Positions 1 through 11,662 of a DNA stretch of 64,000 bases are shown piece by piece. The stretch's first letter is position 1. Every line of letters begins with the position of its first letter. The position numbers and the translations under genes are program-made. Below the pieces are notes generated by a model, which saw only the letters and a program-made list of their open reading frames with translations, did not search any database and was not told the origin of the DNA. This DNA comes from Podospora bellae-mahoneyi (Eukaryota > Ascomycota > Sordariomycetes > Sordariales > Podosporaceae): assembly GCF_035222275.1 (NCBI RefSeq), contig NW_026946359.1, positions 2,108,001 through 2,172,000 of the forward strand, written 5' to 3'.

Positions 1-2509
1 GAGAAGCCTGGGCCATGAGCGTGTACATATACGGCAGCAGCGCATACCGTATCGCCATCGCCGACTTGGTAGCGTCAATCACACTGCTCCACCTGTACGG
101 CTCCTGGTCAATCGCCCCCATCGCATTGTGATTCCGATAAAAGGGAAAAAACGCGCTGAGCTGCATCCACCGCGAGCAGAGCTCATAGTTTGTGTTGCCG
201 TTGAAGCCGCACGTGTCGACCCCAAACATGGGGAAGCCAAAGATGGAGAAGGACAATGCTTGCGGGATGCTAAAGTACAAAAATGCCCAGAGGGCCTCAT
301 TGTCACCGCCCCAGTGGCCAGCCCACTTGCCTGAGCCGGCGAAGGTGCCGCGGCCGATGATGAAGGGGCGGACGCCCTTTTGGACTTGGAGCAGAGCTGA
401 GTAGGTCGCGTTGAGGACTTGATGACCGAAGAGGTTGTGGAAATCGTACTCGAGATAGCCGCCATTATGCGTCGAGTTCGGGCTCAGGGCGTGGACTCCT
501 ATGTCGCCATGATAGTTGTTGATCACGTACGGGGGCCAGTTGATGTTTCTTGCGCCAGGAGTGGGTGTGCTCCGGTAGATATTCTTCGTTGTTGTGGTTG
601 TGGTGACGGTGGGGACGGCGGTCGCGGTTGGCCCGTAGCTCTGGGTGATGATCGCCTTTGTCGCTGAGATGGCTTCGGTTTCGTTTGTCTTCGCGAAGCC
701 TTCGGGGTATCTCAAGACAAGATTACCAGGCTCACCGGGCAGCTTGAAGGGCGGATGGGCAGGATTGAGTGTCAAGTTTCCGGTGCCGCAGCTGCCAACG
801 CAGAAGGAGGCAACTTCGGACATGTCGATCCAGATACCATCGAACTGGACATGTTAGTATTGTCTTATTCATTCACATATCATCATGGGAAACTCACCGA
901 GATATTCTTGCTCCACCTGGAAATCTCATCAATCCACCAGTCGATAGTCCCAGCCTCACCAAGCACAGCACCAACCCAGTCAGGAAAAACCGTGTAACCA
1001 GGCCACACAGCCCCATAGTAAATCGACCCATCAGGATTCTTCACAAAGGCATCTGCCTCCAGCCCCCGCTCATAGGTAGGATAGCGATCTTCCTCATCCT
1101 CTGGGTTAGGAGCATAGATGGCAGAGTCAACAATGGGAACCCAGTGCTGGTGATTCTTGTGAAGCCTGTTCATGAACTCCTCTCCTTCGGTGTAGTTCCA
1201 GGTATCTTGGTCGTTTTCAAAGTCACGGTACTTCTTCATGTAGTCGATATCAGCTATATCCACATGTCAATTCAGGAAACCTTTTGTCGGAATATCAAGG
1301 GAAAGAAAGACCCACCCCAGACCGTCTCAAGCGGAATCTCAAACTTTGCAAAGTTGTCAATAACCTCTTGCAAACGTTGCCAGCCAGTATAGCCCCAGCG
1401 GCACTGATGGTATCCCAAAGTCCAGTACTGCTGCATAGCCGGAAGGCCAACAGCGCTCTCTTGGTACTTGGTCGTGACATCTTCAGCCCGAGGACCGCTG
1501 TAAAAATAGAGATCGATGCTGCCACCGAGTGTTCTCCAAGTAATACCAGGTTGCCGCAGAAGCACCTCTTGTGGATGAGCGTTGCGAAGATAGACACCAT
1601 GTGTATACGATGTGTACCTGGCCTTCTTGTCGTTGGCATAAGGCACATATGTCAATTTTCCCGACTCATCGGTGGTGAAGTATCTTGTGTCATGATAGAT
1701 AGGATGACTGCCATAGATGTTCCAGTCGATGTCGTTGCCAACATCTGCCGCAAAGAGTGTCCCTAGCCTGTGTGTAAGCTATCTCGCCTGAGCATTGAAT
1801 ATACTTGGTGGTACTTACTGGTGAGATTGTTGCCCAAGCGGAAGCCATGAATAACTTCACCGAGACCATACAGGTTGTAGCTCTCGGGCAGAGGGGACAC
1901 AAACTCGATGAACTGATCTTCGTAGATGAGCTTGCTCCCCTCGGTTGTAAAGAGCGTGTCGTCAGTTGCCTTTCGCTTCACCGTGAAGGAGAACGTCGGG
2001 TCGTTTGACCACGAGACCACAAAGTCGCTGTTGTGCTCCTCGCAAAGAGGATCGTTTTGAGGTTTTGGTATCAACACTTCGGGTAATCTGAACCACGTTT
2101 CATTCTCCTTCGAGATGTACCGTGGCTCAATCTGAAGGTGAACCCTATCGTTGGCCTGAAACTCCACCAGTAAGGAGAGGTGCTCGATGTCGTTGCCGTA
2201 GACGTTGCATGCTGGGCCGGCTAGGTCAAGATCGGCAGTAAACCCGTTTTTCGTGTTTTGGACGTTGGATGCAGAGTACCCAGGACATACCAGCTGCGGG
2301 TTAGCGGCAAGGGGGTCGTCTATGTTGGCTTCAACGTCCTTCCCTTTGTCGGCAGACGCAGGGACTGTGAACTGTGGGACTGAGCTGGTGGTGGGAGACG
2401 CCGTCTGAAGAAACTTGGCCGGGACCACTGGTGGGCCCTTGTGCCCAGAAGTACCACTCGGCAGCAACGATGAGGTCAAAAGGAGCGATATCGAAGTAAG
2501 CAAAGCCAT
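1..2509 (-). CDS. GH31 alpha-glucosidase, secreted (3' end beyond left edge)
   Basis: Glycoside hydrolase family 31 enzyme that releases glucose from the non-reducing ends of maltose and starch-type alpha-glucans, probably outside the cell or in the wall. I place the start at 2509: its context is CCACCATGG and it opens a clean signal peptide (MALLTSISLLLTSSLL). The open frame runs further upstream, but that part resembles no known GH31 N-terminus. Mature homology begins at CPGYSASNVQ. Exons are 2509-1819, 1762-1316, 1253-898 and 844-1. The first intron uses a TAG acceptor that restores NNLTRTLFAADVG; an AG five bases upstream would give a stop. The catalytic nucleophile lies in FDGIWIDMSEV just after the third intron, and the acid/base Asp is in GHWGGDNEALW near position 290. 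The gene is cut at YMYTLMAQAS, so the C-terminal beta domains are missing. Its upstream neighbour is a hexose transporter on the same strand. Family assignment is firm; substrate preference is inferred. Confidence 0.95.
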
Positions 2510-4053
2510 GGTGGCTAGCAACGAAGTGGCTTTGGAAAGGATGCCTTGTCTGGGAACCCTGCGGTTGTACAATTTGAAGCCCAAACTAAGAGCAGCGACA
2601 AAGACGAGGACTTCCACCTTGAAATAGTCCTGGCCGAAGTCGAGCCCCAGACCCAGATGTGAGGATACGCGAGCATCTTCCAAGTCTAGACCGGCCCGTG
2701 ACTCGGAAGAAGCAGTTGGGAGCTTGCTGGTTCCTGGCTCCAAACTCTGATGGTCCCAGGTGATACTGTTACCGGCAAACAACTCGGCCGAAGCCAAGGT
2801 ACTGTTGAAAGCCATAACGAGTGAGAAGAGCGCCAACAGGGGCGAGCACAGCGGAAAAGGGGCTCTCGGGGCCGACGCTGACCGGCGACTGGAAGAAGAC
2901 TGGACGCCAGTGCCTGTTAACCAAGCGTCACACTACCGTTAATATTCTCCACGCGAGACAAGTAAGGGTAACGGCGGGAAGAGACCGGAGTCAGGAGGGA
3001 GATTGAGTTAAATGAAGGGTCGGCGTCACTGGGGATCACAAAACCTACACTAACTGTTGGCTTTGCCTTGTGAGGCTCGCCCGCGAAACCACAGCCCTGG
3101 GACGACATGGCTCTAGTAACGGTGCCCAACAGTGTCGATTTCACCGTTTGTCTCTGTGCTGGCGTCCGTGTGTTGGCTGTACCAAGTTTGGGGTGTCCCC
3201 TTATGCGTAGTGGTAGATGCAGGCGGATATGGTCATGCATGTCGACTGTCATCGCCATGATTGCTGGTCCAAGTCAATTGAGTCGTGTTGGTCTTCCTGT
3301 TCTCAACCTGACCCAATAGAATTCAGTTTTGCAATAATCTTCGACATCTGCGTCGTCCCTTGATTGAGAGGCAAGCTCCAAAACCTGATCTTAGCGTGAC
3401 TTGAGCTGTGGCGGTTTAGTTTGTCTGCGGAAGCTCGACCGGTGACTGGGCCGATCAGTTGACCACAGGCGCGGGGTTATCTGCACAGTGTTACTTGCCA
3501 ATAAGGTTTGTGGCAGGGCGCATGGAACCTGCTTTGGGGGGTTGGCAAGGAAAGAGAGCCGTCTACGGCCTCATGACCCTTTTTTTGACATCCACCGCAT
3601 ATAGACATGTAGGTAGCCTATGACCGGTGGCGGGAGCTGTGTGAGAGTAACAGATAGAGAGTAACAATATGAGTGTATTTACTTGAATGCCCTCCTCTGA
3701 TTCTTTCTGTCTTGTGTCCTGTTGTGCCTCCCCTCCTTGCGCCTTTGCTCAGTCAACAGGAGAGGAAAACTGCTTTGTTCCTCGGATATCATCCCAAGTT
3801 TGTTAAACGCCGAAGCCCTAGCCCATAACAACAACCATGTTTGTCAAGAATTGTTTGATCCCCAATAAAATCCCAAAAAAAGTGGCGAGCCCAAATATTT
3901 AGTATCCCAAAGCTGGCCGAGATTAATGCCCCCAAACTCCGTCACATCAAAAACTCCGTCGCTGATATCCACAACGCTGGTCCGGATATATATCATGATA
4001 CAAATAGGAAAACCGACAATCGGGTTGACCCCACGGTACAAAAAGCAAAATCA
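2510..4053. other. Intergenic: alpha-glucosidase 5' flank and transporter 3' flank
   Basis: No coding region is recognised. The half next to 2510 should hold the promoter and leader of the alpha-glucosidase; the half next to 4053 holds the 3' untranslated region of the transporter, also on the minus strand. Short open frames here have no protein-like composition. Confidence 0.6.
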
Positions 4054-5906
4054 TCAGTAACTGAAATCGACATGGCCTATTGGAATCGGTAGCTTATCGT
4101 CCTGTGAGGATGTCGTCGCCGTATTCGTCGAGCTTCCGCCTGTTTCTGACTGTGATTCGCTGCTGCGTGATTGTTGCAGCTCGAGCTGTGGTTCCTGAGG
4201 AGGAATGCCACTGTCGGAGAAGCCGAAATCTCGCATCTGCTGGAAACTCCAGCTCGGTTCGAATCGTCGACTGTTCCACGCATGGTCCACCCTCTCGTAC
4301 ATTTCGTCGATCTGTTCCAAGCTGATCTTGCTCGTCTCGTAGACCATAAACCAGACAAAGGCGATCGAGAGAATGCAGAATGCGCCCCAGAGAAAGAAAA
4401 TGCGAGATCCGAGATCGATTGACCGGGACCCTTCGATTCTATTTGTGTCCACCATGTAAGGGGTCCCATAGGCAATGCCAAAGTTCAAAAGCCAGTTGGC
4501 GGCGGTAGAGACGGACATCGACTTCGCGCGTACCTTCAGCGGATAGATTTCTGATGTGACGACCCAAACCACGGGACCCCAGGAGGCTGCGAAAAAGAAT
4601 ATATATATGGCCACGAAAATGATGAGGATGCGGCTCTGCGTCTCCGAATTGCTTCCGTTGGCGGTAGCGAACGAGGCAATCAAGAGTTGGCAGATGGCCA
4701 TGCCGGCGGCTCCGACAATGAGCAGCCTTCGTCTACCCCACGATTCGACGACGAAGAGACCCGGCAGCGTCGAGACCATGTTAATAATCTGCATGATGAG
4801 GGTGATGAGATAGGGGTCGTCGACACCGCCCTTTTGAAAGAAGTCGGTGCCATAGTACATGATGAAATTGACACCTGTGAGCTGCTGGAGCATTTGCAGC
4901 CCGCAGCCTGTTAGTGTGCGGCGACCCAGATGTGGTTCGCCAAAGAATATATCTTTGTAAGTGTCAGGGCCAAGCGCTAGTTCGTACTCATGGTTTGCCT
5001 GGATTTCTGCGAGCTCCTCGATGAGAGCAGGGTGGGTGATGTCGAGCCGACGTAGACGGCTGAGTGAAAGAGCAGCGGCGTCTTTGTAGCCGCGCTTGAT
5101 AAGATAACGGGGCGTCTCTGGTAGGATCAGCAGACCAAGGGCCAAAACAACAGCCCAGGTAAGCTGAAGACCAATGGGGATGCGATACGCGGCGGCCCCT
5201 TTCATATTATGAGTTAAGATATTGACGCCGGCAGCAGCAAATAGACCGGCCGTGATTGATAGCTGATAGGCGCAGACGAGTGTTCCACGCACCCACTTTG
5301 GTGCCATCTCAGACTGATATAATGGGACAAGAACTGAGACAACGCCCACTCCAATGCCCGCCAGTGTTCTGATGAGATCAAGTCAATACAAGTCACACTT
5401 TGAGGGATGAGTTGGACACCAAAAGGGAAAGTGTTACGAACCTCCCGATAACAAGAAGGGCCACATTTGTCGCGCACACCTGGAAGATAGCACCAACACA
5501 AAACACCCCCAGGGCGGCAATAAGTGAGAGCCGTCTGCCCCATAAGTCACCTATTGGCGCCGATATGAGTGCTCCCACCATCGTTCCTGCACTCAGCATT
5601 GCCACAATCAGTGACACTTGGCTTGGGTACATGCCGGGTACTCCCTCCTTGTCGAAGTAGCCGGTGGTGAAATCCTTCTTGAACGACTCCATCGCCAGAA
5701 TACCGTTGATCGACCTGCATGCACCAAACGGCTCAGCCAAAAGTCCCTCCAAATCCTAGCGCGTCCGATCAAAATGGCGCCGAGTCGACTTACCCGGTGT
5801 CATATCCAAACAAGAGCCCGCCTGTGGCTACAAAGAGCGATAAAAGGATGGCCGGCGCCGAGGTGCCGGCGACGTTTGCTGGCTTTCGCCAACCGAAGCC
5901 CACCAT
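4054..5906 (-). CDS. MFS sugar porter, hexose transporter-like
   Basis: Twelve-helix plasma-membrane sugar/H+ symporter of the major facilitator superfamily, 566 aa as spliced. Exons are 5906-5794, 5714-5442 and 5368-4054. The second intron has an unusual GTTCGT donor, but splicing there restores LVIGRTLAGIGVG. Hallmarks in order are FGYDTGSINGILAM in TM1, GDLWGRRLS (GRR/K motif) after TM2, VPLYQSEMAPKWVRG, PETPRYLIKRG at the central loop, QQLTGVNFIMYYG in TM7, a second ESWGRRR loop, and YETSKISLEQIDEMYE after TM12. QQLTGVNFIMYYG is the QQxxGxNxxxYY signature of hexose carriers. The start is ATGGTGGGC at 5906; an ATG 23 nt upstream is out of frame. The C-terminal tail is long and Ser/Gln-rich and probably cytosolic. 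Glucose or another monosaccharide is the likely substrate. The downstream neighbour is an alpha-glucosidase that would supply glucose. Confidence 0.93.
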
Positions 5907-8905
5907 GACTGCGATTGGAGCGCCTTCATGAAGGGCTCTTCAGAACAGCGTCGAGCGCGGGGTTTCCACCGGGATTGGGGGTCTCCGGACAATCGAGGAT
6001 ATGGTTGTTATTCGACCATGGGGAGCGGTTTGGGTCGTTTAGAGGTGGGAAGGTGGACGGCGAACGGGTTTCGACGATGAGATGAACAGTTGAAAGGGTG
6101 CGTCCAACAACTGGGATGGTGGACGGGAGTTCGTTGAAAGTGGTGGAGAAAGGACCGCCGCCCACCTGATTGATGGGCAGCGGAGACTCTGCAAACGTCT
6201 AATTGGCTGCACATCAAGACTAGCCCGCTTGGGAATAGCTGTGACCAGAAGGTGGGGCTGACCCGGCTTTGACTAGCGTGGTGGGGACTCGGCCTGCGCC
6301 AAGCCCCAGTCTCGCTCACCCCAGACCCAAATCCGACTTGGGTTCAGCAACGGGCCTCTCGGCTACCTTGAAAATGTCACTCTGTCGGGTTGACAGCTGT
6401 GAGAATGCGGTGCTTCTGCGTTGCCTTTGGTAAGAATTTTCCCATTTTTTCTGACCTTGGTGTTGTTCTGTCTTTTGCCGCTGACCTATGGGATTCATCC
6501 GAGTACGAAGTAGACAGACTATATGAGGCTATCTCTGTCAATTTAGTCCCTATTCCTTGGAATCTGAATGCCATGAATTCCCACCGTGGTTAGAACCTTG
6601 GTGTCTTGGACCTGGGGTTTCACCTGGTGCCGTGGTCCATGTGTAAGCCCTCGGGTCCCTCTCTTTCACGCGCCTCACCAGGCGGCCCAAAAAGCCATCC
6701 TCGCTCCCGCTTTCCCAATGCTTCATAGCGGGCGCCCAGCTTCACGCTGCTTCAGGGGGGGAGACGAGACCCACCAATCGCCAAAGGAACTGCATGATAA
6801 ATTAGTAACTGACCCAGAGTGTGAGCAGAAGGCCACACACACACCACCACATCAACCACACCATTGTCCCAAGAATCTCTATGCTTTGGAAACGCGTGGC
6901 GGGTGCTCTGAAGCCATTGGCTGTCAAGATGGTTGTGCCGCAGCCGGGAGCTGCCCCCCCCAGGCTTGCAGCTTGCAGTCCTCAAATCCTTTGACTGCGT
7001 GTTTTTTCTTTTCCCTTCACACCTCTTGACTGTTCGCCGGCTATGCTCGTTTGGGACTCCTAGACAGGTCATAGCAACGCTGCTGGTTCGTGAACCCTGC
7101 CACTAGCTTGCGTCAAGGGGGCAGCAAAAGAAGGAAATGCGGGTTGCTTTTATCACAACTTCCAAGGTTGAGGCATTCACATCGCTACACTTTTCATCAT
7201 TCGCTGACCCAAAAGGTGCAGGAGACGCCCGATATAGGAGATGCAGGAGCTTGCATCAATATTCCCACAGCATTTCCAGCCACCTTGCTTCAGGTGAGTC
7301 TCTGTCTAGGAACACTCCGATCCTGAGAGGGAGGGGGGACCACGATCGGGTCAATGGGCAAGCAGTTTGGGATTTCACGAGAGGCACGGGTGCTGGTTGT
7401 TGCGGCACGATGCTCATGCTCAACCAGTGTTGATTTGTGCTGTCTGTTTGGTATCGGTCTTTTGGTAGGTCTGAGTTCCGATACGCTTAGGATCTGGTGG
7501 AACAGGTCCCAGATAACATTAAGGTCCCTCAGACCCTCTTATTGACATGAATTTCTTTGGCAACACCCGGTTCCGGTGCATCCGATATTGGCGGCTCGTG
7601 AGAGCACACACTCACAAGCTTTTCCAGTCCGCCCTTTCCCTGTACTTTTGACTGGCTCATTTGCCTAGAAACGTGTCACCATAAAAAGCATGGATCTCGG
7701 AATCAGATCCTGCAGTGTCCCTTTGTACAAGAGAGGTTGTACAAGGTTGTTGTGGTCAACACGATATCAAGCACCCGTCTGCCCAGGAAGTGGGAAGCGA
7801 AGGCGAAGCGCGATGGCCAAGAAACTTGGGATCGGAGTTCTGCTCCTCATCCTCCCCAAGACCCAGCCACTGCGTCTCTTGTTTGGGGAGAGGTGGTGGC
7901 TTGATATGCACAGGCACTAGCGTGAAACCTGTATACAGTTCGACCAGGAGAGTCCTTACACCACTGTTGTTCGGTTGGGAATAGCGCCAATCGCGAAGCC
8001 ACAAGAGGTTTATGCACGGCTTACTGTGTGAAGTCCGTAGAAACGAACGGCACGATAGAACACATGACCATGTAATCTGTCTCAAGTCACCCAGACCTCA
8101 TGATTTGCTGGGTTTGGATTATAAGCATGTTGTGGCACACCTAAGTTTGTGATGTCTCTTCAACTTGCTCTACCAGGGGCTTGCCGCATGTGCGAGGACA
8201 AGCTTGGAATGTGTCAACATGAGTGTCACAGTGGAGAACTCACGTGTATCAGCTGGTGGATGAGACCAAATACCAGGAACATAAAAAGAAAGACATTCGT
8301 AACAAGCAGCTCAAGGCGAGGCCGAGGCCCGAAAGCAGCCGGTGGCTTGAAGTAAAGGGCAATCGATATGTCTTGGATGAAATGTCCTTGATGCTTCAGA
8401 TGACTTTCGACTTTCTTCTTAAAACCTTTAGTCTTATACCGTCTCTGCCAGCACGAGGATTGAACTTTACGCGAAGTGAATACCTAAGGGGTGTGGACTC
8501 CCAGAGCTCTAGAAGAATTCGACGCTTCCGGAACTGCTGAGGCGATGCTACAAAATAAAAATGCCCTCTTCTGCTGTTCCAGATGTTCAAAGCATTGTTT
8601 TCTGCACCTAAGGTAGTGGGATGTTGTCAGAGCAATTCAGGGGTCAATTGCCTTGGCAGTTTGTGCCGAGCGGGAAGGCCCCGCTAAATTAACTCTCGCG
8701 TCCACTGCGAATCGGCGGGGTCCCCACCGATCAACGGCGCGTCTTTTGCTTTGCGATTCAAGCTGGAGCGCGTCACTCTTTAAGGTCCCCACCGCAGACA
8801 CCGAACAGCAGTTCCTACACCACATCTTCCCGAAACATTGGGACGCCAGCATGTGATATTGTTTGAGCGCAACATATTCTAGGACCGAGAGGACGACTGG
8901 GAAGG
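5907..8905. other. 3-kb divergent intergenic region
   Basis: This separates the minus-strand transporter from the plus-strand AME1 gene. I found no open frame with recognisable similarity, no tRNA and no clear repeat. It is mixed-composition sequence with short CT- and GA-rich runs. A GATTGAAC string near 8457 recalls a tRNA T-arm, but no stem forms around it. Confidence 0.5.
6252..6286 (+). promoter_or_regulatory. Pair of candidate CreA/Mig1-type sites upstream of the hexose transporter
   Basis: Two GTGGGG hexamers, at 6252-6257 and 6281-6286, fit the SYGGRG consensus for fungal carbon-catabolite repressors. They lie about 350-380 bp upstream of the transporter start. Closely spaced pairs are typical of functional CreA sites, but hexamers also occur by chance, so this is a weak call. 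Confidence 0.3.
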
Positions 8906-11493
8906 ATGGCGACAAGTATGTGCCCCGTGCTAGGCTTAACCAGTGCTTGTACCATAGCTAACAAAACCAAGGACAGGAGCGCATTCGAGATCGGATGCGC
9001 GGTGCTGGGTGAGTATCTTCCCTACGACATCTGCTCAGAGGACCCAATTAACGTCAACAATTATAGTCGTCATGAAGTAGGGGATGACCTAGACTTTGGC
9101 TTTGTGATTCCCATCGCCACAGAACCAGAGCCAGAAGAGACAATCGAGGAAGAGCTCCCAGATGCTTCACCACTACCGCCACCTCCAATTACCAGCCGAC
9201 CAACTCCAAACACATCCGCCAAGCGAATACACCTCGACCGCGATGGCGTTGCTCAATCCTCCCCGTCTATGGGCCCCAGCCCCTCTCGCCGATCTGTATA
9301 CAACATACCCGACGGCACCAGTACCGAAAGATCAGCCTCACTGCCACCACGTTCCCCAGCGTCTGTTCGAGCTCAGGGCTCTTCTCTTCGCCATATGATC
9401 CGCCCCCCAGCTTCGGATGAAGTTGAAGAGGCTGAAAATGAGGAGGACCACGATGTGACTATGCACGACTCGCAGCCCGAGCCAGAGGCCGTAGAGGAGG
9501 ATGTCGACATGGAAGATGCCCCTCCAGCACCATACCCACGATCCGTTCAAAGAACCGCACAAAAGCAACGAGGTCCGCTCTCCTCTGTCATTGCGGCGAC
9601 AAAGCGGATTACTATCCACACTTCACCCGAGGAGCCAACGCCAACAGTGGAGGAGGTAGTCATGGAAAGCCCGGCTGATGCACCTGGCAGTGGGAAGCGG
9701 CAAAGGACTATCTTGCTCGATCAGAATAGCCCAGTCGTGGGGTCGAGTACGTTATTGCACAAGGTTTTGGAGGATCTAGATGAGACTACTCAGCAAAACC
9801 CTGGAGGTATTCCGGCAAGTTCTTCACCAGTAGAAAGGAGGGTCAGAACGAGGATACGAAAGAGCGCAGAGATGAGGAAGATGTCGGAGAGTATGAGTAT
9901 GAGAGGGAGTACAATGTCCGTGGCGTCTCCTACGTCTTCGAGGGGCAAGAGGAGGGGTCCAATGTTGAGGTCGAGCAGTGTTGTTGAAGGTGAGGAGAAT
10001 GCAGCAGAGGATGTGGATGTCCCGGATGCCGTTGAGGAAGAGGAGCCAGAGGAAGAGGAGGAGGAGGAGGAGGAGGAGGAGGAGGAGGAGGAGGAGGAGG
10101 AGGAGGGAGAAAGGGAGCCCGAGGCGGAGGAGTCAGCTGTGCTTGGGGCAGATAATGATGATGTGGCCGATGCGCCAGAACCACAGCCGGAACTACCGGA
10201 GCCAAAACCAGAGGCCGTAGAGGAACCAGAGGAGAAAGAGGCTGAAGAGATTGGTGTGCAAGAGGCTACTAAACGAATAGGGAGGAAGCGGCCTACTCGC
10301 CGAACCGCCCCTGCTCCTTCACCAGAGCTAGGCTCAGACCAACCACCAATGCCGGTGGCAGAATCACCAGCACTGAGAAAACGGCGAAGGAGGGAGGCGG
10401 TGGCCAGTCCAGCACAGCAACAGCAGCCTGTCAAGAAGGTACGGACAGGCAAACAACCACTTAAACCACAGCTTCCACAACACTCATCGCCAGCACAACC
10501 TTCACCAGCGCAGCCCTCACCAACGCAGCCCTCACCAGCGCAGCCCTCACCAGCGCAACCCTCACCACGACAACCCTCCCCGCGACCACCAACACGCCGA
10601 TCACAGTCCAAAGTTCAAGAGAAGTCCAAGCCAAAACCAAAACAACAGGCCAAAAAGCCACCAGCAAAGAGGAAACCAAGAACCAACTCCGACGATGCGG
10701 AGGGAAAAGACTCTGGAGATAAAGTCTCCGGCTCCGTCCCCATCACAGTCCAACGGTTCAGCAAGCCCCACATTGACCCTGAAACCGAAGCTGACAACCT
10801 CGACGATGACGAAATTCAATTTTCTCACCGCGGTCCGGGCGTCCATATTCTCGACGTGCTGTCCAAACTCTGCGACGAAATGGCCGAGAATTACATGGGG
10901 AAACTCCGCGCAGCAGAGGAAGCGGCGGAGGATGCCGCCACAAGAAGGGAGAAGAAGGTGATGCTGAGAGCCTTGGAAGCCTTTCATAGGGAGTTGATGA
11001 CCAAGCTTTTGGATCACACTATTGCCCTCGATCAGCTTCATGGCTTGCGCAAAAGGGTCAAGGCGGCGCAGAAGGAGAAGATTGCGATGAGGGATGAGAT
11101 CATGCGGGTTAGGGCGGAGAGGGAGCAGGTCGCGTTGAGGATGGATGCGATCAGGATGAAGCATGAGGTGGAGAGCAGGGAGGCGTTGGTATGTTGTTTT
11201 GCTATTGATACAATCGCCATCGGTGACCAAGATTGCTAATTTGTTGGCAGCGACACATCTCTCTCTCGTCGGCCATGCATGATATTGATCTTGCGGTGGA
11301 AAAGGCGCAAGCAGCACCAGAGCTGTCTGCCGCTGAGCAAAAGACGGCTGATCTCGCCAATCTTGAACTACTGGTCAGCCGAGTAGCTGATCAAGCCAGC
11401 TCGAAGAGCGATGGTGGGGGCACGTTGAAGCAAATCAAAGAGTTCAATGCCTTTTTAGAAAGAGCGGCTGCGGCGATGGAGAAAAGGAGGTAG
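8906..11493 (+). CDS. AME1: Inner kinetochore subunit AME1 / CENP-U family
   Basis: Fungal CENP-U/AME1, part of the COMA/CCAN complex that links centromeric chromatin to the outer-kinetochore MIND complex. Four exons: 8906-8915 (10 nt), 8972-9008 (37 nt), 9067-11188 and 11251-11493, giving 803 aa. Splicing the two tiny 5' exons produces MATRQERIRDRMRGAGR, which fits the conserved AME1 N-terminal motif that binds MIND; reading straight through gives an unrelated peptide. The middle is low complexity: an acidic poly-Glu run (about 10036-10110), basic AT-hook-like patches and a PSPAQ/PSPTQ/PSPRQ array. The conserved C-terminal domain starts near SVPITVQRFSKPHIDPETE, continues through GVHILDVLSKLCDEM, then forms a long coiled coil. 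Older annotation often labels such proteins AT-hook. The N-terminal motif plus the C-terminal domain favour AME1; I did not confirm this with a profile search. Confidence 0.82.
10036..10125 (+). repeat. GAG/GAA repeat encoding poly-glutamate in AME1
   Basis: A nearly pure run of GAG/GAA codons in the AME1 reading frame, mostly perfect GAG. It gives an acidic low-complexity stretch of about 25 residues broken by single Pro and Gly. Pure trinucleotide runs are prone to length change. Confidence 0.9.
10487..10590 (+). repeat. 15-bp tandem repeat encoding PSPAQ-type units in AME1
   Basis: About seven successive copies of a 15-nt unit (CCTTCACCAGCGCAG-like) translated as PSPAQ, PSPTQ, PSPRQ. The copies differ by one or two bases. 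The translated array is Pro/Ser-rich, could be phosphorylated at SP sites, and precedes the basic linker before the conserved domain. Confidence 0.88.
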
Positions 11494-11662
11494 CAATACT
11501 TCTCACCGCCATTACTACCATGATATATACAACATGGCCCGTTGATTCGGCCAGTTTTTGACGCCAAAAATGAGCAACGATTTGAACGAGATCTCTTGTA
11601 CAAACATTCAACCATGAAGACCCTCATATTCTTACATTTTCCCGTCCCCTTCCCAAGCTAAC

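Noticed and set aside
2510-2836. Longer N-terminus for the alpha-glucosidase
   Set aside because: The extension has no family similarity, while the Met at 2509 has an ideal context and opens a signal peptide.
8440-8560. tRNA-like GTTCAATCC on the minus strand
   Set aside because: The would-be T-stem does not pair and no other arms are found.
9790-10611. 273-codon antisense frame over AME1
   Set aside because: It is the mirror of the GAG run and the PSPAQ array (poly-Ser and Gly/Cys repeats), not an independent gene.
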